From Deltaproteobacteria bacterium (GTDB lineage: Bacteria; Myxococcota_A; UBA9160; UBA4427): a stretch of 48,201 nucleotides of DNA. The position numbers and the translations under genes were made by a program. This document shows positions 18,419-28,316 of the stretch, in pieces (position 1 is the stretch's first letter; every line of letters starts with the position of its first letter). The notes below the pieces were generated by a model. The model was not told the DNA's origin, did not search any database, and saw nothing but the letters and a program-made list of their open reading frames with translations. The stretch is from positions 1 to 48,201 of the forward strand of contig NZHD01000069.1 of NCBI GenBank assembly GCA_002691205.1, given 5' to 3'.

Positions 18419-19549
18419 ATGGATGGAACCATGGACGAAACCCAAAGTGAATCGCAAAAGGCCTTTCGCGAACTCATCGCCCTCCTCCAAGAAGTCGACC
18501 AACGATTCCTTGGACCCGAATGGGCTCTCAATACTCCTGCAGATCTAGCGGGCGGAGCACGGGCCGTGATGCACCTTTTGCACGGCGCACTGTATTCGCA
18601 TTTCGAGGACGACCCTCAGCACCCTCGCTTTTTACGCATCGTTTCCCCCACACGAAAATTCACAGGCGATAATGCTGATGCCATCTATTACGATGCGCCC
18701 GTCGACCCACAATTGACCTATCGAATTCAAGGCAACACAGGTGGAGCTGTCTATACATCTCTCACCTTGGAAGCAACTTCAGAGGGTGGAAGTTTCGGTG
18801 GAAACACCGCAGGCGTTCTGAACGACGACGACTTCGATATTGATGAAAATGGCAATTTTGAAATTCAATTAGGCGGTCCCAGTCAACCACGAAACTGGAT
18901 TGGGCTCTCCCACGAAGTCACTCGAGTCACAAGCCGCCACTATTTTGAAAACAAACGCTCTGCGGCCGATGACCCTGCGGTCCGCGTGAAAATATTTATC
19001 GAACCTCTCCAAGCTTCGCCGCCTCCTCCAGCACCTGACGACAAAGGGATCGCGGCGGGGATCCGACGCGTTCATCAGTTTGTTCAAAGCCGAACTGTGG
19101 GCATGCCCCCTCCCGGGCAAAGAGAGCAACCCCCATTTGTCTCACTGACCCCCAATGAATTTCCTCAACCCATCAAGCCGGGTGATTTTGCACTTGCGGC
19201 GGCCGATGCGGCCTACGCCATGGCCCCATATGTGCTTGGTCCCGACGAGGCCTTAGAAATAACGGGGGAGTGGCCCGCCTGCCGTTGCGCCAACGTGTCT
19301 TTGTGGAATCGTCATATGCAAACCTATGACTATTCCCATCGATCAGTCTCCCTCAATCGAGTACAAACCGAAGTGGACTCTGACGGACGTTTTAAAATGA
19401 TTCTTGCACATCAGGATCCAGGTCTACCCAACTGGCTAGACACCGAAGGACAGCCGTTTGGAATGGTCTTCTGGAGATATATGCTACCTGAAGGATCCAT
19501 CACTCAACCGAAAGCCCGGGTGGTCAGATTCGATGATCTCAAGACTTAG
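18419..19549 (+). CDS. DUF1214-domain protein
   Basis: The 376-residue protein ends in a DUF1214-type domain (about residues 255-370) with the characteristic CRCANVSLWNRHMQTYDY and LPNWLDTEGQPFGMVFWRYMLP segments. The N-terminal half includes repeated beta-type segments around YRIQGNTGGAVYTSLTLEA. The family has no settled activity; members often sit in lipid or steroid catabolism clusters, as here after a ligase and a flavin dehydrogenase. There is no signal peptide, so it is cytoplasmic. Starts at 18419 or 18431 are both ATG and neither has a strong ribosome binding site. It closes the candidate catabolic unit. Confidence 0.7.
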   Translation: MDGTMDETQSESQKAFRELIALLQEVDQRFLGPEWALNTPADLAGGARAVMHLLHGALYSHFEDDPQHPRFLRIVSPTRKFTGDNADAIYYDAPVDPQLTYRIQGNTGGAVYTSLTLEATSEGGSFGGNTAGVLNDDDFDIDENGNFEIQLGGPSQPRNWIGLSHEVTRVTSRHYFENKRSAADDPAVRVKIFIEPLQASPPPPAPDDKGIAAGIRRVHQFVQSRTVGMPPPGQREQPPFVSLTPNEFPQPIKPGDFALAAADAAYAMAPYVLGPDEALEITGEWPACRCANVSLWNRHMQTYDYSHRSVSLNRVQTEVDSDGRFKMILAHQDPGLPNWLDTEGQPFGMVFWRYMLPEGSITQPKARVVRFDDLKT

Positions 19550-19663
19550 TGCCCCGTCCTCAAAATTGAATTCAAGTCAAAAAATCGTATGGAACGGGCT
19601 CGCTAAAATTACGACGAGCACACTCACCCAGTCGCATCCCGACTCAAAGGCGTATTCCTTTCC

Positions 19664-20545
19664 GTGAAATCAACAATGCGGGCTTATACATACTTAGGCG
19701 CTCTCGTCCTTTCGCTGAGCGTCTTGGCCGCGGCGGGAGGAGTCACTGAAGCTCGTGGGAGCGACTCTTCAACTCCCAACGAATCGATTCTTTTAGTCAC
19801 GACCACAAGCGTACGTGACTCAGGCCTTCTCGATGCTCTAATCCCAGCCTTTACCCGTAAAACCGGCATCATCGTCAGGTCAGTTGCAGTGGGTACAGGA
19901 GCTGCGCTTCGAATGGGCGCCGAGGGCAACGCCGATATTCTCCTCACCCATGCCCCCTCATCTGAGAAAGCACTAGTCGAGAAAGGCCTTCTTTCTGCGC
20001 GTGTGCCCATCATGGAGAACTACTTCATACTGGCCGGGCCCCCGGATGACCCCGCCGGAGTTGCCCTTGCCGAGAACGCCGTGGAAGCACTTCGAAAAAT
20101 CCGAAACCATGAGTCTCGCTTTGTAAGCCGAGCCGACGACTCGGGCACCCACAAAAAAGAAAGTGAGCTCTTCCGGGAGGCCGGATTCGAAGTCCCAACT
20201 CTTTGGCCAAACCTCACCCGTACGGGCTCCGGGATGGGTGCTTCTTTACTCGTCGCTGGCCAACGGCGCGCTTATATCCTTTCAGACATGGGTACCTTCC
20301 TTGCCTTCCAAGATCGTATCGACCTCGTCTCCCTCACGAATTCGACCCCAGATCTCCAAAATATTTACTCAGTCCTCCTGGTCAATTCCGAATTATTTCC
20401 CAAGACAAGAGCCCATCAATCCCAGCAACTCGCATCTTACCTACAGAGCCCTGGCGCCCAGGAGATCATGCGTACCTTTGGTCTAGAGCGATTTGGACAG
20501 CCTCTCTTCACTCCCCTACCGCCGACAACGCTCCCCTCCGAGTAA
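19664..20545 (+). CDS. tupA: Tungstate ABC transporter substrate-binding protein
   Basis: The 293-residue precursor has a signal peptide (hydrophobic YLGALVLSLSVLAAAGG) and the TupA pattern. VTTTSVRDSGLLDALIPAF carries the Thr/Ser oxyanion site, VGTGAALRMGAEGNADILLTHAPSSE is the second strand and ADDSGTHKKE the third contact. It binds tungstate, or possibly molybdate, in the periplasm and delivers it to TupB/TupC. The first codon is GTG; an ATG at 19676 is the alternative. It is the first gene of a three-gene operon, followed by tupB two bases after its stop codon. Confidence 0.85.
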   Translation: MKSTMRAYTYLGALVLSLSVLAAAGGVTEARGSDSSTPNESILLVTTTSVRDSGLLDALIPAFTRKTGIIVRSVAVGTGAALRMGAEGNADILLTHAPSSEKALVEKGLLSARVPIMENYFILAGPPDDPAGVALAENAVEALRKIRNHESRFVSRADDSGTHKKESELFREAGFEVPTLWPNLTRTGSGMGASLLVAGQRRAYILSDMGTFLAFQDRIDLVSLTNSTPDLQNIYSVLLVNSELFPKTRAHQSQQLASYLQSPGAQEIMRTFGLERFGQPLFTPLPPTTLPSE

Positions 20546-20547
20546 TT

Positions 20548-21204
20548 ATGATCGACCTAGACACACCGACACTGCTCGAGATCACTTTACGAACGCTCGG
20601 CGTCTGCTTGACATCGCTTTCCATCGCACTTCTTCTAGGGGTTCCTCTTGGAATCTGGTTAGGCAGCCGACTGTTTCCAGGACGACGATGGCTTCTCGGC
20701 CTCGTCAATTCAGGAATGGGCGCTCCTCCTGTTGTCATCGGATTGATTGTGGCTCAGATGTTTTATCGCAGCGGACCACTCGGTCACTTCGAACTGTGGT
20801 ACTCGGTTCAAGCCATGGTTGTCGCTCAAGTTCTGCTCGCTTTGCCTTTGGTCATCGCGCTCGTGGTCGCCGCCGTCGCCTCCCTCGACCCTGACTGGCA
20901 GCTTCAAGTCAAAACCCTTGGAATCCCAACGCCCTGGAGGATGCTTCTACTTTTGCGAGAAATCCGACTCGGCTTGCTTGCCGCTGTCATCGCCGCACTC
21001 GGAGGGACCCTCTCAGAAGTCGGAGCTGTTATGCAGACAGGCGGAAACCTTGAAGGTGAGACCCGAGTCCTGACCACATCGATCCTCATGTACACACAAA
21101 TGGGTCTATTTGAGTCCGCCTACGCCTTAGCGGCCGTACTCCTCGGACTCATGCTCGTGCTCGCTGGCCTTCTGACATGGGTTCAATACGGTGAACGACG
21201 ATGA
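20548..21204 (+). CDS. tupB: Tungstate ABC transporter permease
   Basis: The 218-residue integral membrane protein has about five membrane segments and the EAA-like loop region around ALGGTLSEVGAVMQTGGNL. This fits TupB permeases. The reading frame is open for another 345 bases upstream, but that would run through tupA. The ATG at 20548, just after the tupA stop at 20543-20545, is the natural start (MIDLDTPTLLEITLRTLGV). The stop overlaps the start of tupC, so the two are translationally coupled. Confidence 0.85.
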   Translation: MIDLDTPTLLEITLRTLGVCLTSLSIALLLGVPLGIWLGSRLFPGRRWLLGLVNSGMGAPPVVIGLIVAQMFYRSGPLGHFELWYSVQAMVVAQVLLALPLVIALVVAAVASLDPDWQLQVKTLGIPTPWRMLLLLREIRLGLLAAVIAALGGTLSEVGAVMQTGGNLEGETRVLTTSILMYTQMGLFESAYALAAVLLGLMLVLAGLLTWVQYGERR

Positions 21205-22238
21205 AAACCGCCCTTCTCGCTGAGAACCTCGAGATTCTAAAAAAGTCTAAAGGAGGCGACTTCGAACTCATCATCCCGGAGCTCGCCATCTACCGAGATG
21301 AAGTTCTTGTTATCCTTGGACCCAACGGTTCGGGCAAGAGCACGCTTCTCAGAACTCTAGCTGGGGTGGACATTCCCTATGCAGGGACCCTTAAACAAAA
21401 AACGAACGGGCGCGTCACTATGGTCTTTCAGCGTCCCATTGCCTTCGCGGGCTCCGTGCTTCACAACGCCCGAATCGCACTTCGAGCTCAGGGTTTATCA
21501 AAACAGGTTGTCGAGAAAAGAAGCCAAGATGCTCTTACTCACTTCGGTATTGCTCATCTGTCAGAACGACCTGCCAGCGAACTCTCAGGAGGCGAGCTGC
21601 GACGCCTTGCACTGGCTAGGGCCTTTGCCCTGGAACCCGCCGTTTTACTTCTCGATGAACCTTTTGACGACCTTGACGCCCGGGCACAAGAGGCCCTCTC
21701 CACCGACTTACGCAACGCCGTCGCTCAAACCGGAACCGCCGTTGTCGTGGTGACTCACGATCTCCAGCGGGCTGCACTTGTGTCGGATCGAATCGCCGTC
21801 CTTCTGCAGGGCCGCATGCGACAGATCGGCACTCAGAGCGAGGTCCTGAATCAGCCTGTGGACCGAGAAACCGCAGAGCTTGTCGGCATGAGCAATCTCA
21901 TTCAAGCCGAACTTGATTCCCAAGGCCTGGCACACTTTGGATCAGGTCAAGCAATCCAAACAAAGTCGGTCAATTCACCCGGGCCAGTCTACATTGGCCT
22001 CCGTCCAGAACACCTCAAGCTTGAGCTGAGCCTTCAAGGACAAACGATCCTCAACGAAGTGAGGGTAACGGCCCTCGCCTCGGACGGCTTGCTCACCACA
22101 CTACATCTGGACTGGGGCGGAGAAACGCTTCGAACACACTTGGTGGCAGGCCGAGGTCTCGCTCGACAGATCGACATTGGCACACCTCTATCCCTCTCTG
22201 TTCTGCCAGAGGACGTCCACATCCTGTCTCGCAATTGA
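21201..22238 (+). CDS. tupC: Tungstate ABC transporter ATP-binding protein with C-terminal regulatory domain
   Basis: The 345-residue ATPase has Walker A GPNGSGKST, Q-loop VFQRP, signature LSGGELRRLALARA, Walker B VLLLDEPFDDLD and H-loop VVVVTHD. Beyond about residue 235 it carries a TOBE-like domain (IGLRPEHLKLELSL), common in molybdate and tungstate ATPases and used to sense the oxyanion. It powers import through TupB. The start overlaps the end of tupB as ATGA. Import of tungstate implies a tungsten- or molybdenum-cofactor enzyme elsewhere in the genome; none is in this window. Confidence 0.85.
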   Translation: MKTALLAENLEILKKSKGGDFELIIPELAIYRDEVLVILGPNGSGKSTLLRTLAGVDIPYAGTLKQKTNGRVTMVFQRPIAFAGSVLHNARIALRAQGLSKQVVEKRSQDALTHFGIAHLSERPASELSGGELRRLALARAFALEPAVLLLDEPFDDLDARAQEALSTDLRNAVAQTGTAVVVVTHDLQRAALVSDRIAVLLQGRMRQIGTQSEVLNQPVDRETAELVGMSNLIQAELDSQGLAHFGSGQAIQTKSVNSPGPVYIGLRPEHLKLELSLQGQTILNEVRVTALASDGLLTTLHLDWGGETLRTHLVAGRGLARQIDIGTPLSLSVLPEDVHILSRN

Positions 22239-22377
22239 AGCAGGGGCCTATTCGCCGGGTGGGCTGCGGCCGTTTTAGCCACACAAGACGATTACAAAGA
22301 GAGCGGAACCTAAGTTTGTCTTCTTTCTCTCAGTCAATCATTGGGATTTCTCCCTTTCTGCCGATAAGAGATGCATT

Positions 22378-24249
22378 ATGGCAGAAGACAAAGCTTTCCA
22401 GATGCGGGACTCCGAATGGCTCGATACAAATGAGGCATTTCGGCCCCCTCTGTCACTCAGCGAACTACTCGAAATACTCATCGAAAGTAAGGCCATCGAA
22501 CGGGGCCAAGCCTCAGAGATTGAGTCGAGAACCACGACTCTCCGAAGCCAAGTCCTCAAAGACCGAGTCGGCTCAGTAAGGTCACAAGCAGCCGCGCGAT
22601 ATGAAGTTTCACCCCCTGAAATTGTGGCTGCCGCTGGTCTGCCCCTCGCCACAAATCCGCGACAGCGCCTCACTGAAGATGTCATCGCGCAGTGCCTCGC
22701 CGATGCGGCGTCGTGCTCCTACCGAAAACTCGACCCACTGGCTCTCGACAATGACTTGGTCCAAAAAACCTTTTCTCGAGCCTACGCCCACCACAATGTG
22801 GTGGTGCCCGTCGCTGAAGAAGGCGACCAAATCGAACTGGCAGTGACAGACCCTTTCGATCGCAGCCTAAGAGAATCCATCGAAAGCACGCTCGCACGAC
22901 CCGTTCGCTACTCGGTTGCCAGCAAACGAGACATTATATCCATCATCGAACGAGTCCACGGCTTTCGGTCACGAGTAGACAGCGCGAGTGCTGAGCTTGG
23001 AACGGGATCTCAACACAAGCCACTTGTTGAACTGGTGGAACTTCGGAGTCACTCGCAACTCTCAAGTTCTGGGGACGAGCATGTCGTCGCCGCCGTCGAC
23101 TACCTACTTCAATACGCTTTTGATCAACGGGCCTCCGATATTCATTTGGAGCCTGGACCCGAGAATGCTGCGATCCGATTTCGTATCGATGGCATTCTTC
23201 ACGACATCGAACATCTTCCTTCCACCGTCCATGGGGCCATCACTTCTCGAATCAAAGTTCTTGCCCGGATGGATATTGCAGAAAGAAGGAGACCTCAAGA
23301 CGGTCGTATTAAAACGCGCCGAGGCGAAAGGGAAGTTGAGCTTCGAGTATCCAGTATGGCCACCGCATTTGGAGAAAAAGTTGTCATCCGAGTTTTCGAT
23401 CCCAACATTCTCATGGCAGAGCTTCACGATTTAGGTTTCAACACGGACGAACGAGAACGTTTCGAAAAGTGGATCACCTCACCCAGCGGGCTTGTTCTGG
23501 TCACCGGCCCCACCGGGTCAGGCAAAACGACCACCCTCTATTCCACGCTGCGATATCTCTCAGGACCTGAAACGAATATCACGACCGTAGAAGACCCCAT
23601 TGAGTTAGTGGACCCACGCTTTAGCCAAGTCCAAGTCCAGCCACAGATCGACCTGACCTTTGCCCACGCACTTAGAACGATTCTTAGGCAAGACCCCGAC
23701 ATTATAATGGTGGGTGAAATCCGAGATGCGGAAACGGCGGCCATGGCGGTCCAAGCGGCCCTGACCGGACATCTCGTCTTTTCCACGGTCCATACTCGAG
23801 ATGCCGCGGGCGCCGTCACCCGACTCACCGAACTCGGAGTCGAACCCTTTTTGCTTTCAAGCGTTTTGAGAGGTGCCGTGGCTCAACGCCTAGTTCGCAA
23901 GATCTGCACTCACTGCGGAACAGACTCTCGACTCAGCCCAGACCAAGTCAATGCACTCGGCATTAAAGTTCCCGCCGAGCGGCGGCAACAACTGCCTGTT
24001 CGGATTGGACAAGGATGCCCCGAATGCCGACAAACAGGCCTGCTAGGTCGGGTCGGAATCTTTGAAATGCTCGATGTAGGACGCCGTATCCAAAACCTAA
24101 TCCGAGAGGGTCGCGACGCCAACGAAATCTCCGAAGCCGCTCGAATCGAAGGAATGGAAAGCCTTCGAGAATCAGCCATCAGGCGCTTGGCCGAAGGCGT
24201 GACTACTTTTGAAGAAGTCATTCGTATTACGGGAGACGGAACCTTATGA
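22378..24249 (+). CDS. GspE/PilB-family secretion or pilus ATPase
   Basis: The 623-residue protein is a type II secretion/type IV pilus assembly ATPase. The N-terminal part (about 75-190) is an MshEN-like N-domain. The catalytic core has Walker A GPTGSGKTT (K383), Asp box region TTVEDPIELVDP (403-412), Walker B DPDIIMVGEIRDAET (439-453) and His box GHLVFSTVHTRDA (464-476). A tetracysteine zinc site is present (C510, C513, C547, C550), as in GspE and PilB. No other pilus or T2SS gene is present in the window, so it is an orphan locus. It overlaps the following AAA ATPase gene by four bases (ATGA), which is not a usual neighbour of gspE or pilB. Confidence 0.9.
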   Translation: MAEDKAFQMRDSEWLDTNEAFRPPLSLSELLEILIESKAIERGQASEIESRTTTLRSQVLKDRVGSVRSQAAARYEVSPPEIVAAAGLPLATNPRQRLTEDVIAQCLADAASCSYRKLDPLALDNDLVQKTFSRAYAHHNVVVPVAEEGDQIELAVTDPFDRSLRESIESTLARPVRYSVASKRDIISIIERVHGFRSRVDSASAELGTGSQHKPLVELVELRSHSQLSSSGDEHVVAAVDYLLQYAFDQRASDIHLEPGPENAAIRFRIDGILHDIEHLPSTVHGAITSRIKVLARMDIAERRRPQDGRIKTRRGEREVELRVSSMATAFGEKVVIRVFDPNILMAELHDLGFNTDERERFEKWITSPSGLVLVTGPTGSGKTTTLYSTLRYLSGPETNITTVEDPIELVDPRFSQVQVQPQIDLTFAHALRTILRQDPDIIMVGEIRDAETAAMAVQAALTGHLVFSTVHTRDAAGAVTRLTELGVEPFLLSSVLRGAVAQRLVRKICTHCGTDSRLSPDQVNALGIKVPAERRQQLPVRIGQGCPECRQTGLLGRVGIFEMLDVGRRIQNLIREGRDANEISEAARIEGMESLRESAIRRLAEGVTTFEEVIRITGDGTL

Positions 24250-25748
24250 GTGCCACCTCTTCAGAACTCTCCCTGCTCGTTCAGTCTGGGTGGCGACTCA
24301 TCGCATTGGAAAGTTTCGAGGAAGACCGAGCAATCCGGGTCTTGGGACATGTAGCCGACCAATTTGGCCAGAAATTAATCTCATGGAGCGTTGCATCGGG
24401 CATGGAGGACTCAGGGCACGGCAGCGGGGGCCTCGATCAAGGAATTCATGCCATGGCTCAAATCCAAGAACCCGCACTTTTTGTGTTGCTCGACTGCCCA
24501 CCAGAGCTGGCCCGTCACGAGGTGGCGCGGCAACTCCGAGACTGGCTCCCAAGGCTCGCCGAGCGCGAGCAAACCGTGATTCTTCTTGGCCCGAGCATCG
24601 AACTTCCTATTGAGCTTGAACGCGAAGCCGGCCGAGTGAGCCTTCCTCTGCCCAACCGGAGAGAACTGCTAAGCCTGCTTCACCGAGTCGTTCAACCGGA
24701 CCCTGGGGCGTCTTCTCAAAAAAATCTTGAAGCGGTTGCGGCCGCGGCCTCTGGCCTGACGGTCACCGAGGCGATTCGTGTCACTCGCAAGTCTCTCCAT
24801 CTTGCGGGTGGTCTGACTTCCGAGACGGCCACCTACGTCGCCGCCGAAAAGAAACAGGCCCTCCGTCACACTCCTGCACTCACTTTTCATGACAACGAGG
24901 AGAGTCTTCAGCAAGTCGGAGGCCTCGGGGAGTTAAAAAGATGGCTCGAGGAGCGCCGAGAAGCCTTCGGCGATCAAGCCAGAGAATTTGGAATCCCGCA
25001 ACCTCGCGGTCTACTGCTTCTCGGTGTTCAGGGCTGTGGAAAATCGCTCTCCGCGAAGGCCGTTGCCCAGGAGTGGCAGTTTCCTCTGCTCAGACTCGAC
25101 CTCTCGGCCATCTTCGGAGGGACAGGACAGAGCCCAGAAGCAGCCATACGGGAAGCCAGTGCGGTGGCGGAGTCTATTGCGCCCGTGGTTCTTTGGATCG
25201 ATGAAATCGAAAAGGGGTTTGCCGCCAGCGGCGAAGATGCGAAAGCGTCGAGAGTTTTTGGATCTTTTCTCACATGGATGGCTGAAAAGAAATCACCTGT
25301 TTTCGTGGTCGCCACAGCCAACGACATTACCGCCCTGCCCCCCGAACTTCTGCGCAGGGGACGATTCGACGAACTCTTCTTTGTGGATCTTCCCTCTCAC
25401 CAGGAGCGAATAGAGATTTTCTCGATCCACCTCAGGGCGCGCGGTCGAGACCCCCATGACTTTGACCTTGAACAGCTTGCCGACGAATCCGACCGACTTT
25501 CAGGGGCGGAGATCGAACAAGTGATCTCACAAGGACTCTACACCGCTTTTGCAGCTTCACGTGAACTTACGGAACCCGATATTGTCAACGCCATATCCGA
25601 GACGGTCCCCCTCTATGAAACCTACGAAGACCGCATTAAGGAGCTGCGGGACTGGGCGAAGCTTCGAACCCGTTCTGCGAGTCGAGACGCGCGAATGGTC
25701 GAACTCTTTCAGAGAGAAAGCTTGGGATCCTCATCGAACGTAAGGTGA
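24246..25748 (+). CDS. Ycf46-like AAA ATPase
   Basis: The 500-residue protein matches the Ycf46/cyanobacterial AAA family. It has an N-terminal half (1-215) of non-ATPase sequence with RecA-like traces ([17 protein letters not shown]). The AAA domain has Walker A GVQGCGKS (260-267), Walker [12 protein letters not shown] (D319, E320), sensor 1 near VVATANDI and arginine finger RRGRFDE (370-376). A C-terminal helical lid follows. Members are linked to plastid or cyanobacterial functions and are found in other bacteria; the substrate is unknown. Coupled translation from the GspE-like gene suggests the two act together. Its 3' end overlaps the convergent yjbQ-like gene by 40 bases. Confidence 0.8.
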   Translation: MSATSSELSLLVQSGWRLIALESFEEDRAIRVLGHVADQFGQKLISWSVASGMEDSGHGSGGLDQGIHAMAQIQEPALFVLLDCPPELARHEVARQLRDWLPRLAEREQTVILLGPSIELPIELEREAGRVSLPLPNRRELLSLLHRVVQPDPGASSQKNLEAVAAAASGLTVTEAIRVTRKSLHLAGGLTSETATYVAAEKKQALRHTPALTFHDNEESLQQVGGLGELKRWLEERREAFGDQAREFGIPQPRGLLLLGVQGCGKSLSAKAVAQEWQFPLLRLDLSAIFGGTGQSPEAAIREASAVAESIAPVVLWIDEIEKGFAASGEDAKASRVFGSFLTWMAEKKSPVFVVATANDITALPPELLRRGRFDELFFVDLPSHQERIEIFSIHLRARGRDPHDFDLEQLADESDRLSGAEIEQVISQGLYTAFAASRELTEPDIVNAISETVPLYETYEDRIKELRDWAKLRTRSASRDARMVELFQRESLGSSSNVR

Positions 25749-26140
25749 ACCAGAAGGCTTCGCTCTCGGGGAAGCCGCCGGTGTTCAAATAAAAAAATGC
25801 CTTGCCAAGTTCCCAGCATCAATTCGTTTTCAGAGACCGGAATCGACAAAGAGGCGGGCAGAAGCGCAGACTTCACATGGGCCGGCATGTCATCCAAGCC
25901 CTCGCTCGTGTGAGTAAAAATCGAGTCTCCCTCGGTCACACACCGATTGAGCCACGCTTCAAGGTCTCGACAAACAGCGGGGTCGGCATTTTCTTGAATC
26001 AGCAGGCTGGCCGAGGTGTGCTGAAGAAAAAGCGTACACAGCCCACTAGACATCCCCGACTCGGAGACGACACCCCTGACCCTGTCTGTAATTTCAATCA
26101 GGCCGGGCCTCGTCGGAGCCAGATTCAATGTGTAAACCAC
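25709..26140 (-). CDS. yjbQ: YjbQ family protein (secondary thiamine-phosphate synthase-type)
   Basis: The 143-residue protein belongs to the YjbQ/UPF0047 family, about the usual length. Conserved features are GLCTLFLQHTSASLLIQENADP, DSIFTHTSEGLDDMPAHVKSALL and LGTWQGIFLFEHR, holding the histidines expected to bind a metal or phosphate ligand. Some members have weak thiamine-phosphate synthase activity; the main role is unclear. The start is GTG with GGAGGGG upstream. It follows the helicase gene by 48 bases on the same strand, so the two may be cotranscribed, and its 3' end overlaps the Ycf46-like gene antisense. Confidence 0.85.
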   Translation of the reverse strand: MVYTLNLAPTRPGLIEITDRVRGVVSESGMSSGLCTLFLQHTSASLLIQENADPAVCRDLEAWLNRCVTEGDSIFTHTSEGLDDMPAHVKSALLPASLSIPVSENELMLGTWQGIFLFEHRRLPRERSLLVHLTFDEDPKLSL

Positions 26141-26188
26141 TCACCCCTCCGCATGAAACCCTCTTCTCATAAAGCAAGCCAGCGGCGA

Positions 26189-28276
26189 CTAACTTTCACC
26201 GAGACTCGCCAGCATGGGCGCTGGAGTCCCCACGCTGGTCAACCAAAGCTGATGAATCGCCCGGGTCGCGCCGACATGCAAAAGACGCCTAGCTTCAGGA
26301 AGGTCGGGAAACTGAGTGGCATCGACATCCAAGAGGATAACGTAATCAAACTCCAGCCCCTTGACCTGATCGATCTCAGCAATTTCCACTCCTGCTTTGA
26401 AAGAGAATTTCTCGTCTCTCACCCAATGGAGACGAGGTAACTCGCAGCGCTCAAGCGTCTCGTAATAAGCAGCACTCGCCGCCACAGAGGGCGTCAGCAG
26501 AGCGACTGACGCTTGAGGCTCATCCGTACAGAGTTGTCTCAGCGCATCAGCCACAAAGGCCACACAGGCACCCCGGTCGGCAAAGCGAAAGAGCTCCACG
26601 GGCGGCCCATCACGTGTCGCTTCCGGCCCATCTTCGTCCTCAGTCAAATCTCCCAGTAGCTCCTGAGCAAACTCAACGATGGGTCGAGCCGAGCGATAAC
26701 TCACTCGGAGCGTATCGACCTCTGTTCCCGGAATCCCGAGAAGCCTAAAAAAATCGGTCCACGATGAAAACCCACTGTGCTTCATCACATGCTGATGCGT
26801 ATCGCCCGCTAAGGTGATTGAGGCATTCGAATCCATACAGTCCAGCAAAACCTGAACTTCCAAGGCTGAAAAGTCTTGGACCTCATCGATCACAAGATGT
26901 CGCAGTCGGAGCGGCTTTTTCCCCGATGATCGAAGCGGACCCACTCGAAGCTGCCAAGCTCTCAACAAAAGCGCATCGTCTTCCGGGTCCAATTCCGCCT
27001 GAGCCGTTTCGTCTCCGCCCAAGGCAGCAAAAATTGCTTCGAGTTGAACTCGCTGGCCATCGACAAACTTTCGAATTTCAGCTGCGGAATCCCAATCCGG
27101 CTCGATCTCCTGAGCGGCCGCAAGAAGAAGTTCCTCTTCACATAAAACCCCGGCCCAGTCATCGATGGCCCTCTCAGCCGTTGCCTCCCCTGGATGTGCA
27201 GCGACGTAGCGCTCCATTGCCAGGGAAAGAAGGGGGTGCAATTTAATTCTCTGAGCCAGCGCCGATGTATCATGTCGAACACCGATTGAAAGATTCCTAA
27301 AATGCTTGCGACGCTCCTCGGCCACCCACTCCCGATAACTCACGATGCGAACGTTTGAGAGTCCTAGGGAAGGCAGAACGTGCCCCACAAAATTCCGCAG
27401 GGCGGGCGAGAAAACCACCACAAGCGTCTCGGGCCCATCGATGCGGGGCTCCGCAAAGGCAAGGTAGGCCACACGATGAAGAGCCACAGTGGTCTTGCCT
27501 GAGCCCGCCGCTCCTCGGATGACAAGAAATCCGGGCCGACTCTCCGTAATAAGCTCAAACTGAAGCGGGTCGATCAAACCCGTAATCTCGGGCAGACGTT
27601 TATCGACTCGCATGACCTGGCCACTCTCTAAGGTGCCCATTCGACGGTCTTGACCTTCGCCGACCTTGAAGGCCCGCAAAGCGACCCCCTCGCCTCCTTG
27701 CAGACGAGCGGTACGGGGCTCGGCCCGCGTCCACCCATCAGAGTCTTTCTCATCGAGCGCATAATCGCCTTCGGGGGATTGCACACGCTCGAGCGCTCCT
27801 TGCTGAATTCGCACCATTCGCCTTACAGCCACTTCACCGATTCTTTCGCGACCCGCGATCTCCTCGTCATAATGCTCGCCCTGTCGGTAGCTGTAAAAAA
27901 TCTTAGAGATCGGGGCATCCCGCCAATCAACGATACGAATTCCGCGCTCAATACACGTCGTCCGCCCAAGACAAAGGTCACGCTCTTTACCATTTTCTTT
28001 CAGACGAAGATGGGCGAAATAAGGACTGCTCGGGTCGACCCCCTCGACGGCACCTGCACTTCGGAGTTGATTCAGCACCGAAGCCTGATGATGATATTGC
28101 TCACTGAGGGCCGAAATATCTTTGGCCTCGTCTCCCGAAAGAATCACTTCGCGCAGTCGCTCGAGTTCTCTCACAATCGGGGCTTCCGAAGCTGTCTTCG
28201 TCTGTGGCAATTCACTCAACAGGCTCAACACCTTTGCGAGTAAATCCATTTCCTCGGCAACGACCGGCTCCAGCAA
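26189..28276 (-). CDS. HelD/UvrD-like superfamily I helicase
   Basis: The 695-residue protein is a superfamily I helicase of the HelD (helicase IV/RNA-polymerase-associated) type. The N-terminal 230 residues include WRDAPISKIFYSYRQGEHY, typical of HelD. Motif I is RGAAGSGKTTVALHR (K261), motif II VIDEVQDFS, motif III ITLAGDTHQHV, motif IV region VSYRSARPIVEFA, motif V KGLEFDYVILLD and motif VI LLHVGATRA. It may unwind DNA or release stalled RNA polymerase. The start is TTG with GGGAGGGAG just upstream; a later ATG is placed too close to its own binding site. It has its own promoter candidate at 28317-28345. Confidence 0.85.
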   Translation of the reverse strand: MLEPVVAEEMDLLAKVLSLLSELPQTKTASEAPIVRELERLREVILSGDEAKDISALSEQYHHQASVLNQLRSAGAVEGVDPSSPYFAHLRLKENGKERDLCLGRTTCIERGIRIVDWRDAPISKIFYSYRQGEHYDEEIAGRERIGEVAVRRMVRIQQGALERVQSPEGDYALDEKDSDGWTRAEPRTARLQGGEGVALRAFKVGEGQDRRMGTLESGQVMRVDKRLPEITGLIDPLQFELITESRPGFLVIRGAAGSGKTTVALHRVAYLAFAEPRIDGPETLVVVFSPALRNFVGHVLPSLGLSNVRIVSYREWVAEERRKHFRNLSIGVRHDTSALAQRIKLHPLLSLAMERYVAAHPGEATAERAIDDWAGVLCEEELLLAAAQEIEPDWDSAAEIRKFVDGQRVQLEAIFAALGGDETAQAELDPEDDALLLRAWQLRVGPLRSSGKKPLRLRHLVIDEVQDFSALEVQVLLDCMDSNASITLAGDTHQHVMKHSGFSSWTDFFRLLGIPGTEVDTLRVSYRSARPIVEFAQELLGDLTEDEDGPEATRDGPPVELFRFADRGACVAFVADALRQLCTDEPQASVALLTPSVAASAAYYETLERCELPRLHWVRDEKFSFKAGVEIAEIDQVKGLEFDYVILLDVDATQFPDLPEARRLLHVGATRAIHQLWLTSVGTPAPMLASLGES

Positions 28277-28316
28277 ACCACTCCCTCCCCTGAATGCGAC
28301 TCTGGACAGTCTTATT

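Noticed and set aside
20203..20547. Long upstream extension of the tupB frame
   Set aside because: It lies inside tupA in another frame; the ATG at 20548 fits TupB and follows the tupA stop directly.
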